A DNA stretch of 35,150 nucleotides, from assembly GCA_027858235.1 (NCBI GenBank), contig JAQIDC010000038.1, forward strand, positions 1 through 35,150. Reading direction: 5' to 3'. This document shows, piece after piece, positions 9,146-16,422 of the stretch (position 1 is the first letter of the stretch; the number at the start of each line of letters is the position of its first letter). Below the pieces are notes generated by a model. The model searched no databases. It was not told the DNA's origin and saw nothing but the letters and a program-made list of their open reading frames with translations. Both the position numbers and the translations under genes were made by a program. The stretch comes from Patescibacteria group bacterium. GTDB taxonomy: Bacteria > Patescibacteriota > Patescibacteriia > Patescibacteriales > BM507.

Positions 9146-9704
9146 AAACATAAATTACAAACAAAAAGTGCTACTGGGCTTAACATCAAACTTTGTTATA
9201 GCATTTTTAATATCTTATTTTTTTGTATTTTCCTATATAAACAGAGTAGAAGAAGCAAGCATATTACTAATAAACCATCGAGTAGAGTTTGAAACTAAAT
9301 TAATAAAAGAAGAAAAATTTTCAAAAATAAGCAAAAATCTAACAAAAATAGAATTAGACTTAAGAAAGATTGAAAAAGCCTTTATTGATACAAACAATAA
9401 ATTGGAGTTTATTACAATGTTTGAAGGATTGGCGGACAGAACCGGGATAGACATGAAAATGAATATTAATTTTGAAAAGATAAGTTCAAAAGATAGCTCA
9501 GCTCCTCTTACTTTAACTCTAAATGGCCCCTACGACAATTTAATGAACTTTCTTGTCTCTGTTGAGAATCTTAACTACTACATAAATGTAAATAATATAG
9601 ATATTAAAAATTCCAACATCGCCTCCAGCAGAACCGTAGCCCCAAATCAAAATAGAGACAATAGTCTCACAATGCAATTATCAGCTTTAACTTACTGGAA
9701 ATAA
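9132..9704 (+). CDS. pilO: Type IV pilus alignment protein PilO
   Basis: A 190-aa bitopic protein. One transmembrane helix (about residues 17-35) is followed by a coiled coil (about 38-85) and a C-terminal ferredoxin-like domain with LTLNGPYDNLMNFLVSVENL, the segment shared by PilO and PilN families. It partners PilN. The ORF begins 14 nt inside pilN, a spacing consistent with coupling. Length fits PilO (about 200). The family call rests on position, topology and this motif more than on strong sequence identity. Confidence 0.82.
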   Translation: MKLNKNINYKQKVLLGLTSNFVIAFLISYFFVFSYINRVEEASILLINHRVEFETKLIKEEKFSKISKNLTKIELDLRKIEKAFIDTNNKLEFITMFEGLADRTGIDMKMNINFEKISSKDSSAPLTLTLNGPYDNLMNFLVSVENLNYYINVNNIDIKNSNIASSRTVAPNQNRDNSLTMQLSALTYWK

Positions 9705-9705
9705 T

Positions 9706-9969
9706 ATGAAAAAATATAAACTTAAATTTGAAAATTTAGAGCTATACACCTTTATTATTCTTGCAGTCTTCATAGGGGTCGCTAGTGTTTATTTTTATGG
9801 TTTCATAGACAAGAATGTCTACAAGACCATTACCTCAAGTGAAATATTTCTTGATGCTTCCTCAATAAGGATTTCTGACGTTAATATATCCAAATTTAAC
9901 AATGTCTCTGCTAACATTGTAAATAAGGCTAGTTCAAAAAAGGTCAATTCTAGAAACGTCTTTGAATAG
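9706..9969 (+). CDS. Small single-span membrane protein at the PilP position
   Basis: An 87-aa protein with a basic N-terminus, one transmembrane helix (about residues 14-34, LYTFIILAVFIGVASVYFYG) and a short extracytoplasmic tail ending in VNSRNVFE. It begins 1 nt after pilO, so it is almost certainly part of the pilus operon. It occupies the place where proteobacterial operons have the lipoprotein PilP, but it has no lipobox and no PilP domain, so I do not name it. Its last 20 nt overlap the end of the convergent glycosyltransferase gene. It could be a small PilN/PilO-associated subunit. Confidence 0.7.
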   Translation: MKKYKLKFENLELYTFIILAVFIGVASVYFYGFIDKNVYKTITSSEIFLDASSIRISDVNISKFNNVSANIVNKASSKKVNSRNVFE

Positions 9970-11110
9970 GAGATAAAAAATCAAGTACTTTATTAATATA
10001 GGCATCTGCGCTTAAATTAAGCGCTTTTTTATTTGCTTGATTGATATTCTTATTCATTCCTATATACTCTTTTATGGAATGAGGTAAAGAACCATCTTTG
10101 TATGGATTGAAACCGATACCAGAGAAGTATTTACCAATTTCGGATGCTCCACCAAAATCAGAAAATATAAAATCAAGATTGCAAATAGCTGCTTCATAAA
10201 TAACTGTGGGTGAATTTTCGTAACAAAGTGAAGGGGCAATCAGACAATCAGACAAAGTTAGTTTTTCAATAATTTCCTTTTTATTTAATCTCCCATAAAA
10301 TTTTATTCTTTCAATATATTTGTATTTCTCACTAAATTTAGGATACAGAGACCCATCTCCTATAACTAGAAAACGGATATTCTTATTATTATGAATTAGT
10401 CTTTCCATGACCTCAAAAAGTTTAACAACTCCTTTATGCTCCTCAATTTGACCAACATACACAAAATCCAGAAAATCACTTTGTTTTAATTTTTCAGGTA
10501 AAGAAGAATAATCTATTGGATTAAATATTTGAAGAGTTTGTGCATTTTTAAAAAATCCTTTTTTCTTGTGTAGACTGATTATCCATTCTGATGGAGCAAC
10601 AACATATTTAACTACAGAAAAAATATAAATATTTATTTTTTGATAGACTCTGGGAAAAAAACCATCTAATAAATCTTCCATTCCCAGAAACATCATACCG
10701 CTTGGATGAAGAAGTTGAATATCGTGCAAAACATGAAGATGTTTAATATTTTTGTTAAAAAATAACATTGGTAATAAAAATCCTAGACCGACTAAATTGT
10801 TAGTAATAACAAGACTTGGTTTTTCTTTTTTTATTATTTTTCTTACTTGAAAATACTTATATATATTAATAATATTAAATAAGTGCCAAAAAAATCTAAA
10901 TAATTTTGGAAACTTAGATAAATTAAAATAAAGTGAATTCAGATAATATACATCTTTTTCCTCTCCTAACTTTTTGCCATACGGTTTTGTTGATATAACA
11001 ACAACGTCATCACTCAAACCTGAAAAACCCTTAAAAAGATTTTCTACATATCTTTCTGCCCCTCCCCTATTATAGGGTTTATACAAATTATTAATTAAAC
11101 AAACTTTCAT
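9950..11110 (-). CDS. Family 4 glycosyltransferase (GT-B fold)
   Basis: A 386-aa retaining glycosyltransferase of family GT4. The N-terminal Rossmann domain opens with MKVCLINNLYKPYNRGGAER, the glycine-rich acceptor-side loop. The C-terminal nucleotide-sugar domain has FVYVGQIEEHKGV (start of the GT-B C-domain) and the catalytic E-x7-E pattern in CYENSPTVIYEAA. No membrane span is present, so it probably works at the inner face of the membrane on a lipid-linked or protein acceptor. The sugar cannot be predicted. It is the last gene of a six-gene minus-strand operon, 14 nt after the other GT4. Its 3' end overlaps the pilus operon by 20 nt and carries that operon's terminator. Confidence 0.9.
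   Translation of the reverse strand: MKVCLINNLYKPYNRGGAERYVENLFKGFSGLSDDVVVISTKPYGKKLGEEKDVYYLNSLYFNLSKFPKLFRFFWHLFNIINIYKYFQVRKIIKKEKPSLVITNNLVGLGFLLPMLFFNKNIKHLHVLHDIQLLHPSGMMFLGMEDLLDGFFPRVYQKINIYIFSVVKYVVAPSEWIISLHKKKGFFKNAQTLQIFNPIDYSSLPEKLKQSDFLDFVYVGQIEEHKGVVKLFEVMERLIHNNKNIRFLVIGDGSLYPKFSEKYKYIERIKFYGRLNKKEIIEKLTLSDCLIAPSLCYENSPTVIYEAAICNLDFIFSDFGGASEIGKYFSGIGFNPYKDGSLPHSIKEYIGMNKNINQANKKALNLSADAYINKVLDFLSPIQRRF
10008..10034 (+). terminator. Terminator of the pilus operon, inside the convergent gene
   Basis: Perfect stem GCGCTTAA / TTAAGCGC (10008-10015 and 10017-10024) around a single A, followed by TTTTTTATTT. It starts 39 nt after the last pil stop codon. It lies wholly inside the 3' coding part of the opposite-strand glycosyltransferase, where it encodes the KKALNLSA stretch. 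Confidence 0.85.
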
Positions 11111-11124
11111 AAATTTATATTTGC

Positions 11125-12243
11125 TTATACTTCATCGACAATTGAATTTATTCTTTTTGATATTGTTTCATAGGAATATTTATCCACGGATAGTCTCCTG
11201 GCACTCTCAGACATCTCAGTCAAAAGACTATCATCATCTAGAAATATTTTAATTTTATCAGCTAAATCTTCCCTGTCTGATGGTTTAGTTAAAAACCCTT
11301 CTTTATCTGTAAAAACACTCCTAACTCCTGGTAAATTAGAGGCGATAATAGGAAGACCGCTTGCCATTGCTTCAAGTAGAACTATCCCAAATGCTTCACC
11401 CTTGTTTATTGATGGTAATACAAAAAAATCGGATTCCCTGTAAACGATTGGTAAATCCTCATGGGACACTGAACCCAAAAACTCAACTCTCGAAGATAGT
11501 TTTTTTTCTTCGCACTTTTTTATATATTCCTGTTTCAAATTTCCTTCTCCTACTACTTTTAATATCCAATCATTTCTTTTTCTGAGTAAAAACAAAGCAT
11601 CAATTAGAACATTAAGTCCTTTGAAATAATGAGCTTTGTCCAGACCACCTACAAATAATATTTCTTTTTTTTCTCTAACTCCCCTGTCTGTCCTTGTATG
11701 AAACTTTTTTGTATCAACAGGAAAATAAGTTTCACGAAAAATGCCTGGATTGTCAGTGTAGAAATTTTTTATTTGAGAATTTTGAATATAATCAAGACTA
11801 CCCGCCGTAATCAAATCAGCCTTTTTTAATAAACTCTTTTCAATCATTTTTGAGGGAAATGAAAGGAGCTTGAATAGTGGGGACAATCCTATAACATCCA
11901 TATGATAATGGAAAATTACTTTAGTTTTTCTATTGAACAATTTAAAAAACCAAATTATTTCTGCTCCACCAAAGAATGGATAATGCAAATATACTAAATC
12001 ATATTTTTTGAGTTTAGAAAAAAGCCTTGGGACAAAAGCTCCGTTACCAAGCTTAAGAATAGGTTTAATTCTAATTATCTTGGTTGAATTACTATCATCT
12101 TCTGAAATATCATTCGTGTACAGAGGGGCATACACATCAACCTGATGGCCACCCTCTCTCATCATTATAGAAAAATCTAGAGCACTTTTCCCAATCCCAC
12201 CCCCATAAGGAGGAAACACGCATACTACATGAGCAATTTTCAT
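11125..12243 (-). CDS. Family 4 glycosyltransferase (GT-B fold)
   Basis: A 372-aa GT4 enzyme. The N-terminus reads MKIAHVVCVFPPYGGGIGKS, with the GGGIG loop of the family. The C-terminal half has EILFVGGLDKAHYFKGLNVL, RVEFLGSVSHEDLP, and the catalytic E-x7-E in NKGEAFGIVLLEAMASGLP. It is similar in plan to the next gene (9950-11110) but not a recent duplicate. It starts 3 nt after the four-helix membrane protein. Likely adds one sugar to a surface glycan; donor and acceptor are unknown. Confidence 0.92.
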   Translation of the reverse strand: MKIAHVVCVFPPYGGGIGKSALDFSIMMREGGHQVDVYAPLYTNDISEDDSNSTKIIRIKPILKLGNGAFVPRLFSKLKKYDLVYLHYPFFGGAEIIWFFKLFNRKTKVIFHYHMDVIGLSPLFKLLSFPSKMIEKSLLKKADLITAGSLDYIQNSQIKNFYTDNPGIFRETYFPVDTKKFHTRTDRGVREKKEILFVGGLDKAHYFKGLNVLIDALFLLRKRNDWILKVVGEGNLKQEYIKKCEEKKLSSRVEFLGSVSHEDLPIVYRESDFFVLPSINKGEAFGIVLLEAMASGLPIIASNLPGVRSVFTDKEGFLTKPSDREDLADKIKIFLDDDSLLTEMSESARRLSVDKYSYETISKRINSIVDEV

Positions 12244-12246
12244 AAA

Positions 12247-12657
12247 CTAACCGGCCTTCCTGTAGAGGGCTTTAAAATAAATGTATAAAACTATAAAAAC
12301 AATACTTGCCTGCATTACATCATCTTTTTGAATACTCCACTTCATAAGAAATCCTACAAGCATAACAAGTAGCGGTAGACCTGTAAATAACATATCAGAG
12401 GTAAGCCTATCACCATAATTTAAAAATAAAGTTAAATCATAATTAGAATCATCTTTTTTCTTTTTAATCTCTCTTTTTCTTATATTTAGAATCACGACAG
12501 CAATTAAAGAAAATATAGCAAAAGGTATTATACTAATAAAAAATCTCATTATCGGTTCAAACCTATCGCCAAGTATAATAAAAAATATCACAAAAGCAAA
12601 CGATAAAAGAGCTACTACGTAGCTAGCAAAATCAATTAAGGCGTCTTTTCCACTCAT
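12247..12657 (-). CDS. Four-helix membrane protein of unknown function
   Basis: A 136-aa protein with four predicted transmembrane helices (about residues 8-30, 36-57, 92-107 and 114-130). A basic, polar loop (RKREIKKKKDDSNYD) lies between helices 2 and 3 and would face the cytoplasm. I do not recognise a family. It lies between DUF2304 and a GT4 gene with small gaps (25 and 3 nt), so a role in envelope glycan synthesis or transport, or as a partner for the DUF2304 protein, is likely but inferred. Confidence 0.7.
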   Translation of the reverse strand: MSGKDALIDFASYVVALLSFAFVIFFIILGDRFEPIMRFFISIIPFAIFSLIAVVILNIRKREIKKKKDDSNYDLTLFLNYGDRLTSDMLFTGLPLLVMLVGFLMKWSIQKDDVMQASIVFIVLYIYFKALYRKAG

Positions 12658-12682
12658 ATTTTTTTAAATAAATAATAAAATC

Positions 12683-13075
12683 TTACTCTTTGTTAGTGGC
12701 CCTGATACTTGGAGCTTCAAAATATGGGGGCCTGCCCTCCGAAGCCTTTGGCGCAGGAGGGTTTATAGAGATGTTCCGGACAAGCACAGTGATGTTTTTT
12801 TCGATTTTTTCGATTTTAATAATTATTTTAAAAATTATATAAAATATAACGGCTATGCTTAAATAAGATAAAACGTCTATACCAGATGCTGAAAAACCAA
12901 GATTTGAAACAATTATATCGATCTTTTTTATAAAAATTATAAAGATACCTGCAAAAATCCAAAAAATAAACCAAAAAATAAACTCAATTTTTGATATTTT
13001 ATTATTTCTTTTCTGCCAATAGGTTCTCGCTAAAAAGAAGAGTATTATTATTAATGCAGTAGCAATCTGAAACAT
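12683..13075 (-). CDS. DUF2304 membrane protein with a repeat-derived tail
   Basis: A 130-aa protein with three transmembrane helices (about residues 2-17, 28-50 and 65-85) followed by a basic amphipathic segment, the layout of DUF2304. Members of this family usually sit beside a dolichol-phosphate-mannose-synthase-like GT2, as here: the GT2 gene is 3 nt upstream. The last 26 residues (NPPAPKASEGRPPYFEAPSI and on) differ in composition from the rest. They are encoded by a GC-rich hairpin element, so the native protein probably ended near NISI and gained a tail by repeat insertion. Function is unproven; a role in lipid-linked sugar handling is an inference. Confidence 0.8.
   Translation of the reverse strand: MFQIATALIIILFFLARTYWQKRNNKISKIEFIFWFIFWIFAGIFIIFIKKIDIIVSNLGFSASGIDVLSYLSIAVIFYIIFKIIIKIEKIEKNITVLVRNISINPPAPKASEGRPPYFEAPSIRATNKE
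12725..12762. repeat. GC-rich palindromic element inside the DUF2304 gene
   Basis: Nested hairpin: CCCTCC (12735-12740) pairs with GGAGGG (12756-12761), and inside it GCC (12744-12746) pairs with GGC (12750-12752) around TTT. Its GC content is far above that of the surroundings. Read on the minus strand it encodes PPAPKASEGRPP. It looks like a mobile palindromic element that landed in frame. Confidence 0.65.
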
Positions 13076-13078
13076 AAA

Positions 13079-13804
13079 TTAATTGATAAATTTTCCTAAA
13101 ATTAAATCCTTTATAATTATAAATCCTCCCTTACCTCTTCCTTTACCAGAAAAAAGGCCTTGGCCATAATCATAGTATCTCACCGTAACTGCCACTTCTT
13201 TATATCTTAGACCATTTTTTGCAGTCTTGGCAAGAATTTCACTACAATGAGCTGATCCGTCCTGTTCTATTTTTATTAACTGAAGAGCCTTCTTATTCAC
13301 TACGCGAAAACCATTTTGTGGATCGCTTAATTCTAAACCAAGGAATATTCTATTCACAAATCTGCCCAATCTCATAATAACCTGTTTCTTAAAAAAGGGC
13401 ATATTGGACTCTTTTCCTAAAAACCTAGAACCAAAAACTACATCGAAATCACCATTAACAACTGCTGAAGACATATCTTCAATCTCAGTAGAGAGAAACT
13501 GACCATCGGCATCGAAATGAACCACTACATCAGCACCGTTGTTCAGAGCAAAATCATCGCCAGTTTGAAGTGCTGCTCCTTGTCCTCTATTTATAATATG
13601 TTTTAAAATATATACGTTTGTATTTTTTAGTTCTGCTGAATTTTTTGCTTCCTTTGCTTCCTCAAGAGTTCTATCGCCTACCCCATCTACTACAACAACC
13701 AAAGAATGAACAAGGGGTGCAACTTCACTAATTACTTTTTTAATATTTTTCTCTTCGTTGTAAGCGGGAATTACACAAAAAACCTTCTTGGAGTGCATAT
13801 TCAT
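13079..13804 (-). CDS. Family 2 glycosyltransferase, polyprenyl-phosphate sugar synthase type
   Basis: A 241-aa GT-A enzyme of family GT2. It starts VFCVIPAYNEEKNIKKVISE, the nucleotide-binding strand-loop. It carries VVVDGVGDRTLEEA and the metal-binding motif FDADGQF, followed by VFGSRFLG and the QNGFRV segment found in DPM1-like synthases. These enzymes transfer a sugar from NDP or GDP to polyprenyl phosphate on the cytoplasmic face. There is no C-terminal membrane domain; the adjacent DUF2304 protein may supply the membrane part. The ATG at 13804 overlaps the upstream TGA (ATGA), which supports this start over the internal MHSKK start two codons in. Confidence 0.92.
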   Translation of the reverse strand: MNMHSKKVFCVIPAYNEEKNIKKVISEVAPLVHSLVVVVDGVGDRTLEEAKEAKNSAELKNTNVYILKHIINRGQGAALQTGDDFALNNGADVVVHFDADGQFLSTEIEDMSSAVVNGDFDVVFGSRFLGKESNMPFFKKQVIMRLGRFVNRIFLGLELSDPQNGFRVVNKKALQLIKIEQDGSAHCSEILAKTAKNGLRYKEVAVTVRYYDYGQGLFSGKGRGKGGFIIIKDLILGKFIN

Positions 13805-14289
13805 TTTCTTTTAAGTTTCATTATCTCATCCAACTTACTTTTAGCAAGCTGCTCAATAAAAAATTTGTTAACTCCAGGAATCATCTTCAACCAGTCTTTT
13901 ATTAAAACAAGAATTTTTTTAACTTTAATTTTTGTGTTATCAATAAGTAAGTTTATTGCTTTTGCAGTTTTTTCTCCTTGAATTTTAAATAGTATTTTAT
14001 CTTCGGGAGACAATTTCAAGTAAACGTTTGCCAAGTCAACTTCCAGGATACTTTCAATCTTTTTTTCTCTTTCACTTTGTGTACTTTGAACCAAGGTACT
14101 AACATTACCTTTTTTATTTTCCGAAATTTTTTCAGAAATCAAAGATGTGTCCTCAGCACTTTTTTCATAATTATCCTCAGTTTTACTAATTTGCTCGTGG
14201 CGGGGGGTGTTTTTTTCTACATCGAAAGGATCAACTTCTGGTCCTTTAATCTTTGGTATTAATTTTTCATCGATTGTTTTTTCAGGCAT
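13801..14289 (-). CDS. Hypothetical protein, disordered N-terminus and helical C-terminus
   Basis: A 162-aa protein. Residues 1-90 are charged and low in complexity (Lys, Glu, Ser), probably disordered. Residues about 95-162 form a predicted helical domain with LANVYLKLSPEDKILFKIQGEKTAKAI, then LVLIKDWLKMIPGVNKFFIEQ. The pattern 'speek..F...GE..A..I' followed by 'WL..IPgvNk.F..Q' seems familiar from uncharacterised CPR proteins, but I cannot name a family. It is the first gene of the glycosylation operon and is coupled by ATGA to GT2. No signal peptide or membrane span is present. Confidence 0.75.
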   Translation of the reverse strand: MPEKTIDEKLIPKIKGPEVDPFDVEKNTPRHEQISKTEDNYEKSAEDTSLISEKISENKKGNVSTLVQSTQSEREKKIESILEVDLANVYLKLSPEDKILFKIQGEKTAKAINLLIDNTKIKVKKILVLIKDWLKMIPGVNKFFIEQLAKSKLDEIMKLKRK

Positions 14290-14309
14290 ATTTTGTATTT
14301 TATAAAGTA

Positions 14310-14318
14310 ATTATATCA
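14310..14318 (-). promoter_or_regulatory. Promoter of the glycosylation operon
   Basis: Extended -10 TGATATAAT on the minus strand (hexamer 14315-14310), with predicted start near 14303, about 14 nt before the ATG at 14289. No clear -35. It is back to back with the corA promoter in the 90-bp divergent region. Confidence 0.6.
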
Positions 14319-14363
14319 TATTTATCTATAAAACATAAGCATAGTGTCATACCACTAATTTTA

Positions 14364-14372
14364 TGTTATAAT
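14364..14372 (+). promoter_or_regulatory. corA promoter, possibly giving a leaderless mRNA
   Basis: Extended -10 TGTTATAAT with its hexamer at 14367-14372. The corA ATG is at 14380, 8 nt after the hexamer, about where transcription should begin. If this ATG is right, the mRNA has no leader. Confidence 0.6.
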
Positions 14373-14379
14373 ATAGTAT

Positions 14380-15342
14380 ATGAATCAAAATATATCAACA
14401 AACATAAAAGAAAGTATAATAAAACCGACTGGGAGTAAAAAGACTCTATCATGGATAAACATTAGTCTTGCCCGAAAGAATGAAATTGAGTTTTTAAGGA
14501 AAAAATTTAATTTTAAGCTCAGCCAATTAAGACTTTCTTCTTCGAACTACAAATCACAAAGACCCATGCTCGAAGAAAGTGACAATTATTTTTTCTTAAT
14601 ACTTCATTTTCCCATCTTTCAAAACGAAAATATAGTTTCCGCTGAAATTGATTTTTTCATAACGAAAGACTTTGTAATAACTCTTCATAATAATGATCTT
14701 GATGACCTACAAGAATTTTTCAATTTAAGCAGAAAAGATCCTGAGTCGCTTCTCTCCTTCAACATTCAAAAGCCAGAAATTCTTCTTTATGAAATATTAA
14801 GCAAGCTTACTATTTCACTTTATGATATACTCGATGAAAATAGTATTGCAATATCAGAAATTGAATCTACAATCATTGAGGGTGAGCACAGAAAGGTTGC
14901 TAGTAAAATACTTCTTTTGAGAAGAAATATCATTAATATCAGAAAGATAATGCAAAATCACAAGAATATCTTTAAGAAATTAATGATAATTCAAAAAGCA
15001 CCCGCTACCACTGCTATTCTTAAAGAACATTATTCTAAATTAATAGAACATTCCAAAACGTTTTGGGAAATCCTTGATAACCAGAAAGAGATGATTGAAG
15101 CCCTTGATCAAACCAATGAATCAATGCTCAATTACAGGATAAGTGACATAATGAAAACTTTAACAATGTTTTCTGTTATTGTTTTTCCCCTTTCTCTGCT
15201 TGCAGGCTTATTTGGCATGAATACAATGGGTGGGATGCCTTTCCTTAAAAATCCAAATGGTTTTTGGATTATAATGTCAATAATGTTATTTGGAATCTTC
15301 TTAATGATACTTTTATTCCAAAGGAAAAAATGGTTTAAATAA
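14380..15342 (+). CDS. corA: CorA-type divalent cation (Mg2+/Co2+) channel
   Basis: A 320-aa pentameric membrane channel of the CorA/MIT family. The long N-terminal cytoplasmic alpha/beta domain with extended helices (about residues 1-250) precedes two C-terminal transmembrane helices. The first ends in the selectivity signature GMN (residues 279-281, AGLFGMN). A short loop follows, then the second helix (FWIIMSIMLFGIFLMILLF) and a basic tail. The usual acidic loop MPEL after GMN is replaced by MGGMPFLKN, as in several divergent CorA branches, so ion preference is uncertain. It is a single-gene unit between a divergent promoter and a bidirectional terminator. Confidence 0.93.
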   Translation: MNQNISTNIKESIIKPTGSKKTLSWINISLARKNEIEFLRKKFNFKLSQLRLSSSNYKSQRPMLEESDNYFFLILHFPIFQNENIVSAEIDFFITKDFVITLHNNDLDDLQEFFNLSRKDPESLLSFNIQKPEILLYEILSKLTISLYDILDENSIAISEIESTIIEGEHRKVASKILLLRRNIINIRKIMQNHKNIFKKLMIIQKAPATTAILKEHYSKLIEHSKTFWEILDNQKEMIEALDQTNESMLNYRISDIMKTLTMFSVIVFPLSLLAGLFGMNTMGGMPFLKNPNGFWIIMSIMLFGIFLMILLFQRKKWFK

Positions 15343-15365
15343 CAAATACAATATATTAAAATACA

Positions 15366-15405
15366 AAAAAAACCCATATCAAATTGATTTGGGTTTTTAT
15401 TTTTT
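15366..15405. terminator. Bidirectional terminator between corA and dus
   Basis: Stem AACCCA / TGGGTT (15371-15376 and 15390-15395) and inner stem ATCAA / TTGAT around one A, with one mismatch between them. A runs precede it and T runs follow it, so it can end transcription from both sides. Confidence 0.8.
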
Positions 15406-15418
15406 AAAAGCTCCAAGA

Positions 15419-15456
15419 ATAGAGTACCCTATAGGGTACTCTATGGGGTACTCTAT
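15419..15456. repeat. Perfect 26-bp palindrome plus a third copy of its arm
   Basis: 15419-15444 is a perfect palindrome, with half sites ATAGAGTACCCTA and TAGGGTACTCTAT. The 11-mer GGGTACTCTAT is then repeated at 15446-15456, 12 bp after its first copy at 15434-15444. It lies between the corA terminator and the dus stop codon. See findings. Confidence 0.85.
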
Positions 15457-15492
15457 TTGTTTGGATATCATTCTCTAAAAAAATTTTCAAGT

Positions 15493-16422
15493 CTAAATTC
15501 TCAGAAGTGACTCAATGTCATTCATCGTTTCTACTCTTACCGCTCTCAACCTTAACTCACTAGCCCCCTCTAATCCGTGCATATACCAAGATAAATGTTT
15601 TCTTAACTCTGGTATTGCTCTGTCTCCCGCAATGCTATGCATTATTTTTGAGTGGTATAGGGCCACTTCGAATATCTCTGCTTTTGTTTTCAAAATATCC
15701 CTATCTTTCTTTATCTCTTCAAAAAGCCATGGTCTACCCATTATTCCTCTAGCAAGACCGATTCCATCTGCTCCAGTTTTTATTAAAATTTCTTTTGCAT
15801 CTTTCCTATTGCTTATTCCTCCATTTGCAATTACTTTCCCTCTAAATATTTCTCTTACTTTTTTAATACTATCAAAATCAATCTCTCCACTAAACCCTTG
15901 CCTAAATGTTCTACCATGAACCATTATAGCCGAAACGTTTAAATAATTTATGTTTTCCACGAAAGATATAACATCAACATCACCTGACTTGGTTCTCGTT
16001 TTAACTGAAAGTGGTTTGTCAGTTGAAGATAAAACGGCTTTGACGACATCCTTTGACTTGGATAAATTAGCCATTAGAGCAGCGCCTGCGCCTTGTTTTA
16101 TTACTTTTTGCACAGGACAACCAAAATTTATATCATATCCGTCTGGGTTGATCTCCTTGTCGAGAAGTTTAACTGCTTTTTCAAAATATTCTGGATTAGT
16201 CCCAAAAAGCTGAATCACATATGGTCTTTCAATCTCTGTAAAATAAAGCATTTCAATAGTTTTTTGGGAAGAATAAAAAAGAGCATCCACGGAAGCCATC
16301 TCGCTATACAAAACATCAGCTCCATAGGAAGCACAAATTTGCCTGAAAGCACTGTCAGAAATACCAGCCATCGGAGCGAGGGCTAAAATACTATCATCAA
16401 ATTGTTCCCAAAAATTATGCAT
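15493..16422 (-). CDS. dus: tRNA-dihydrouridine synthase
   Basis: A 309-aa flavoprotein that reduces uridines in the tRNA D-loop with NADPH. The TIM-barrel start LAPMAGISDSAFRQICASYG holds the FMN-binding first strand. The catalytic cysteine is Cys102 in INFGCPVQKVIKQGAGAALM. Phosphate-binding motifs MVHGRTFRQGFSG and IANGGISN, and then GADGIGLARGIMGRPWLFEE, follow in the expected order. The C-terminal helical tRNA-binding domain includes LRKHLSWYMHGL. Length is normal. The gene stands alone, with long flanking intergenic regions. Which D-loop position it modifies (DusB-like is likely) cannot be fixed by eye. Confidence 0.95.
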   Translation of the reverse strand: MHNFWEQFDDSILALAPMAGISDSAFRQICASYGADVLYSEMASVDALFYSSQKTIEMLYFTEIERPYVIQLFGTNPEYFEKAVKLLDKEINPDGYDINFGCPVQKVIKQGAGAALMANLSKSKDVVKAVLSSTDKPLSVKTRTKSGDVDVISFVENINYLNVSAIMVHGRTFRQGFSGEIDFDSIKKVREIFRGKVIANGGISNRKDAKEILIKTGADGIGLARGIMGRPWLFEEIKKDRDILKTKAEIFEVALYHSKIMHSIAGDRAIPELRKHLSWYMHGLEGASELRLRAVRVETMNDIESLLRI

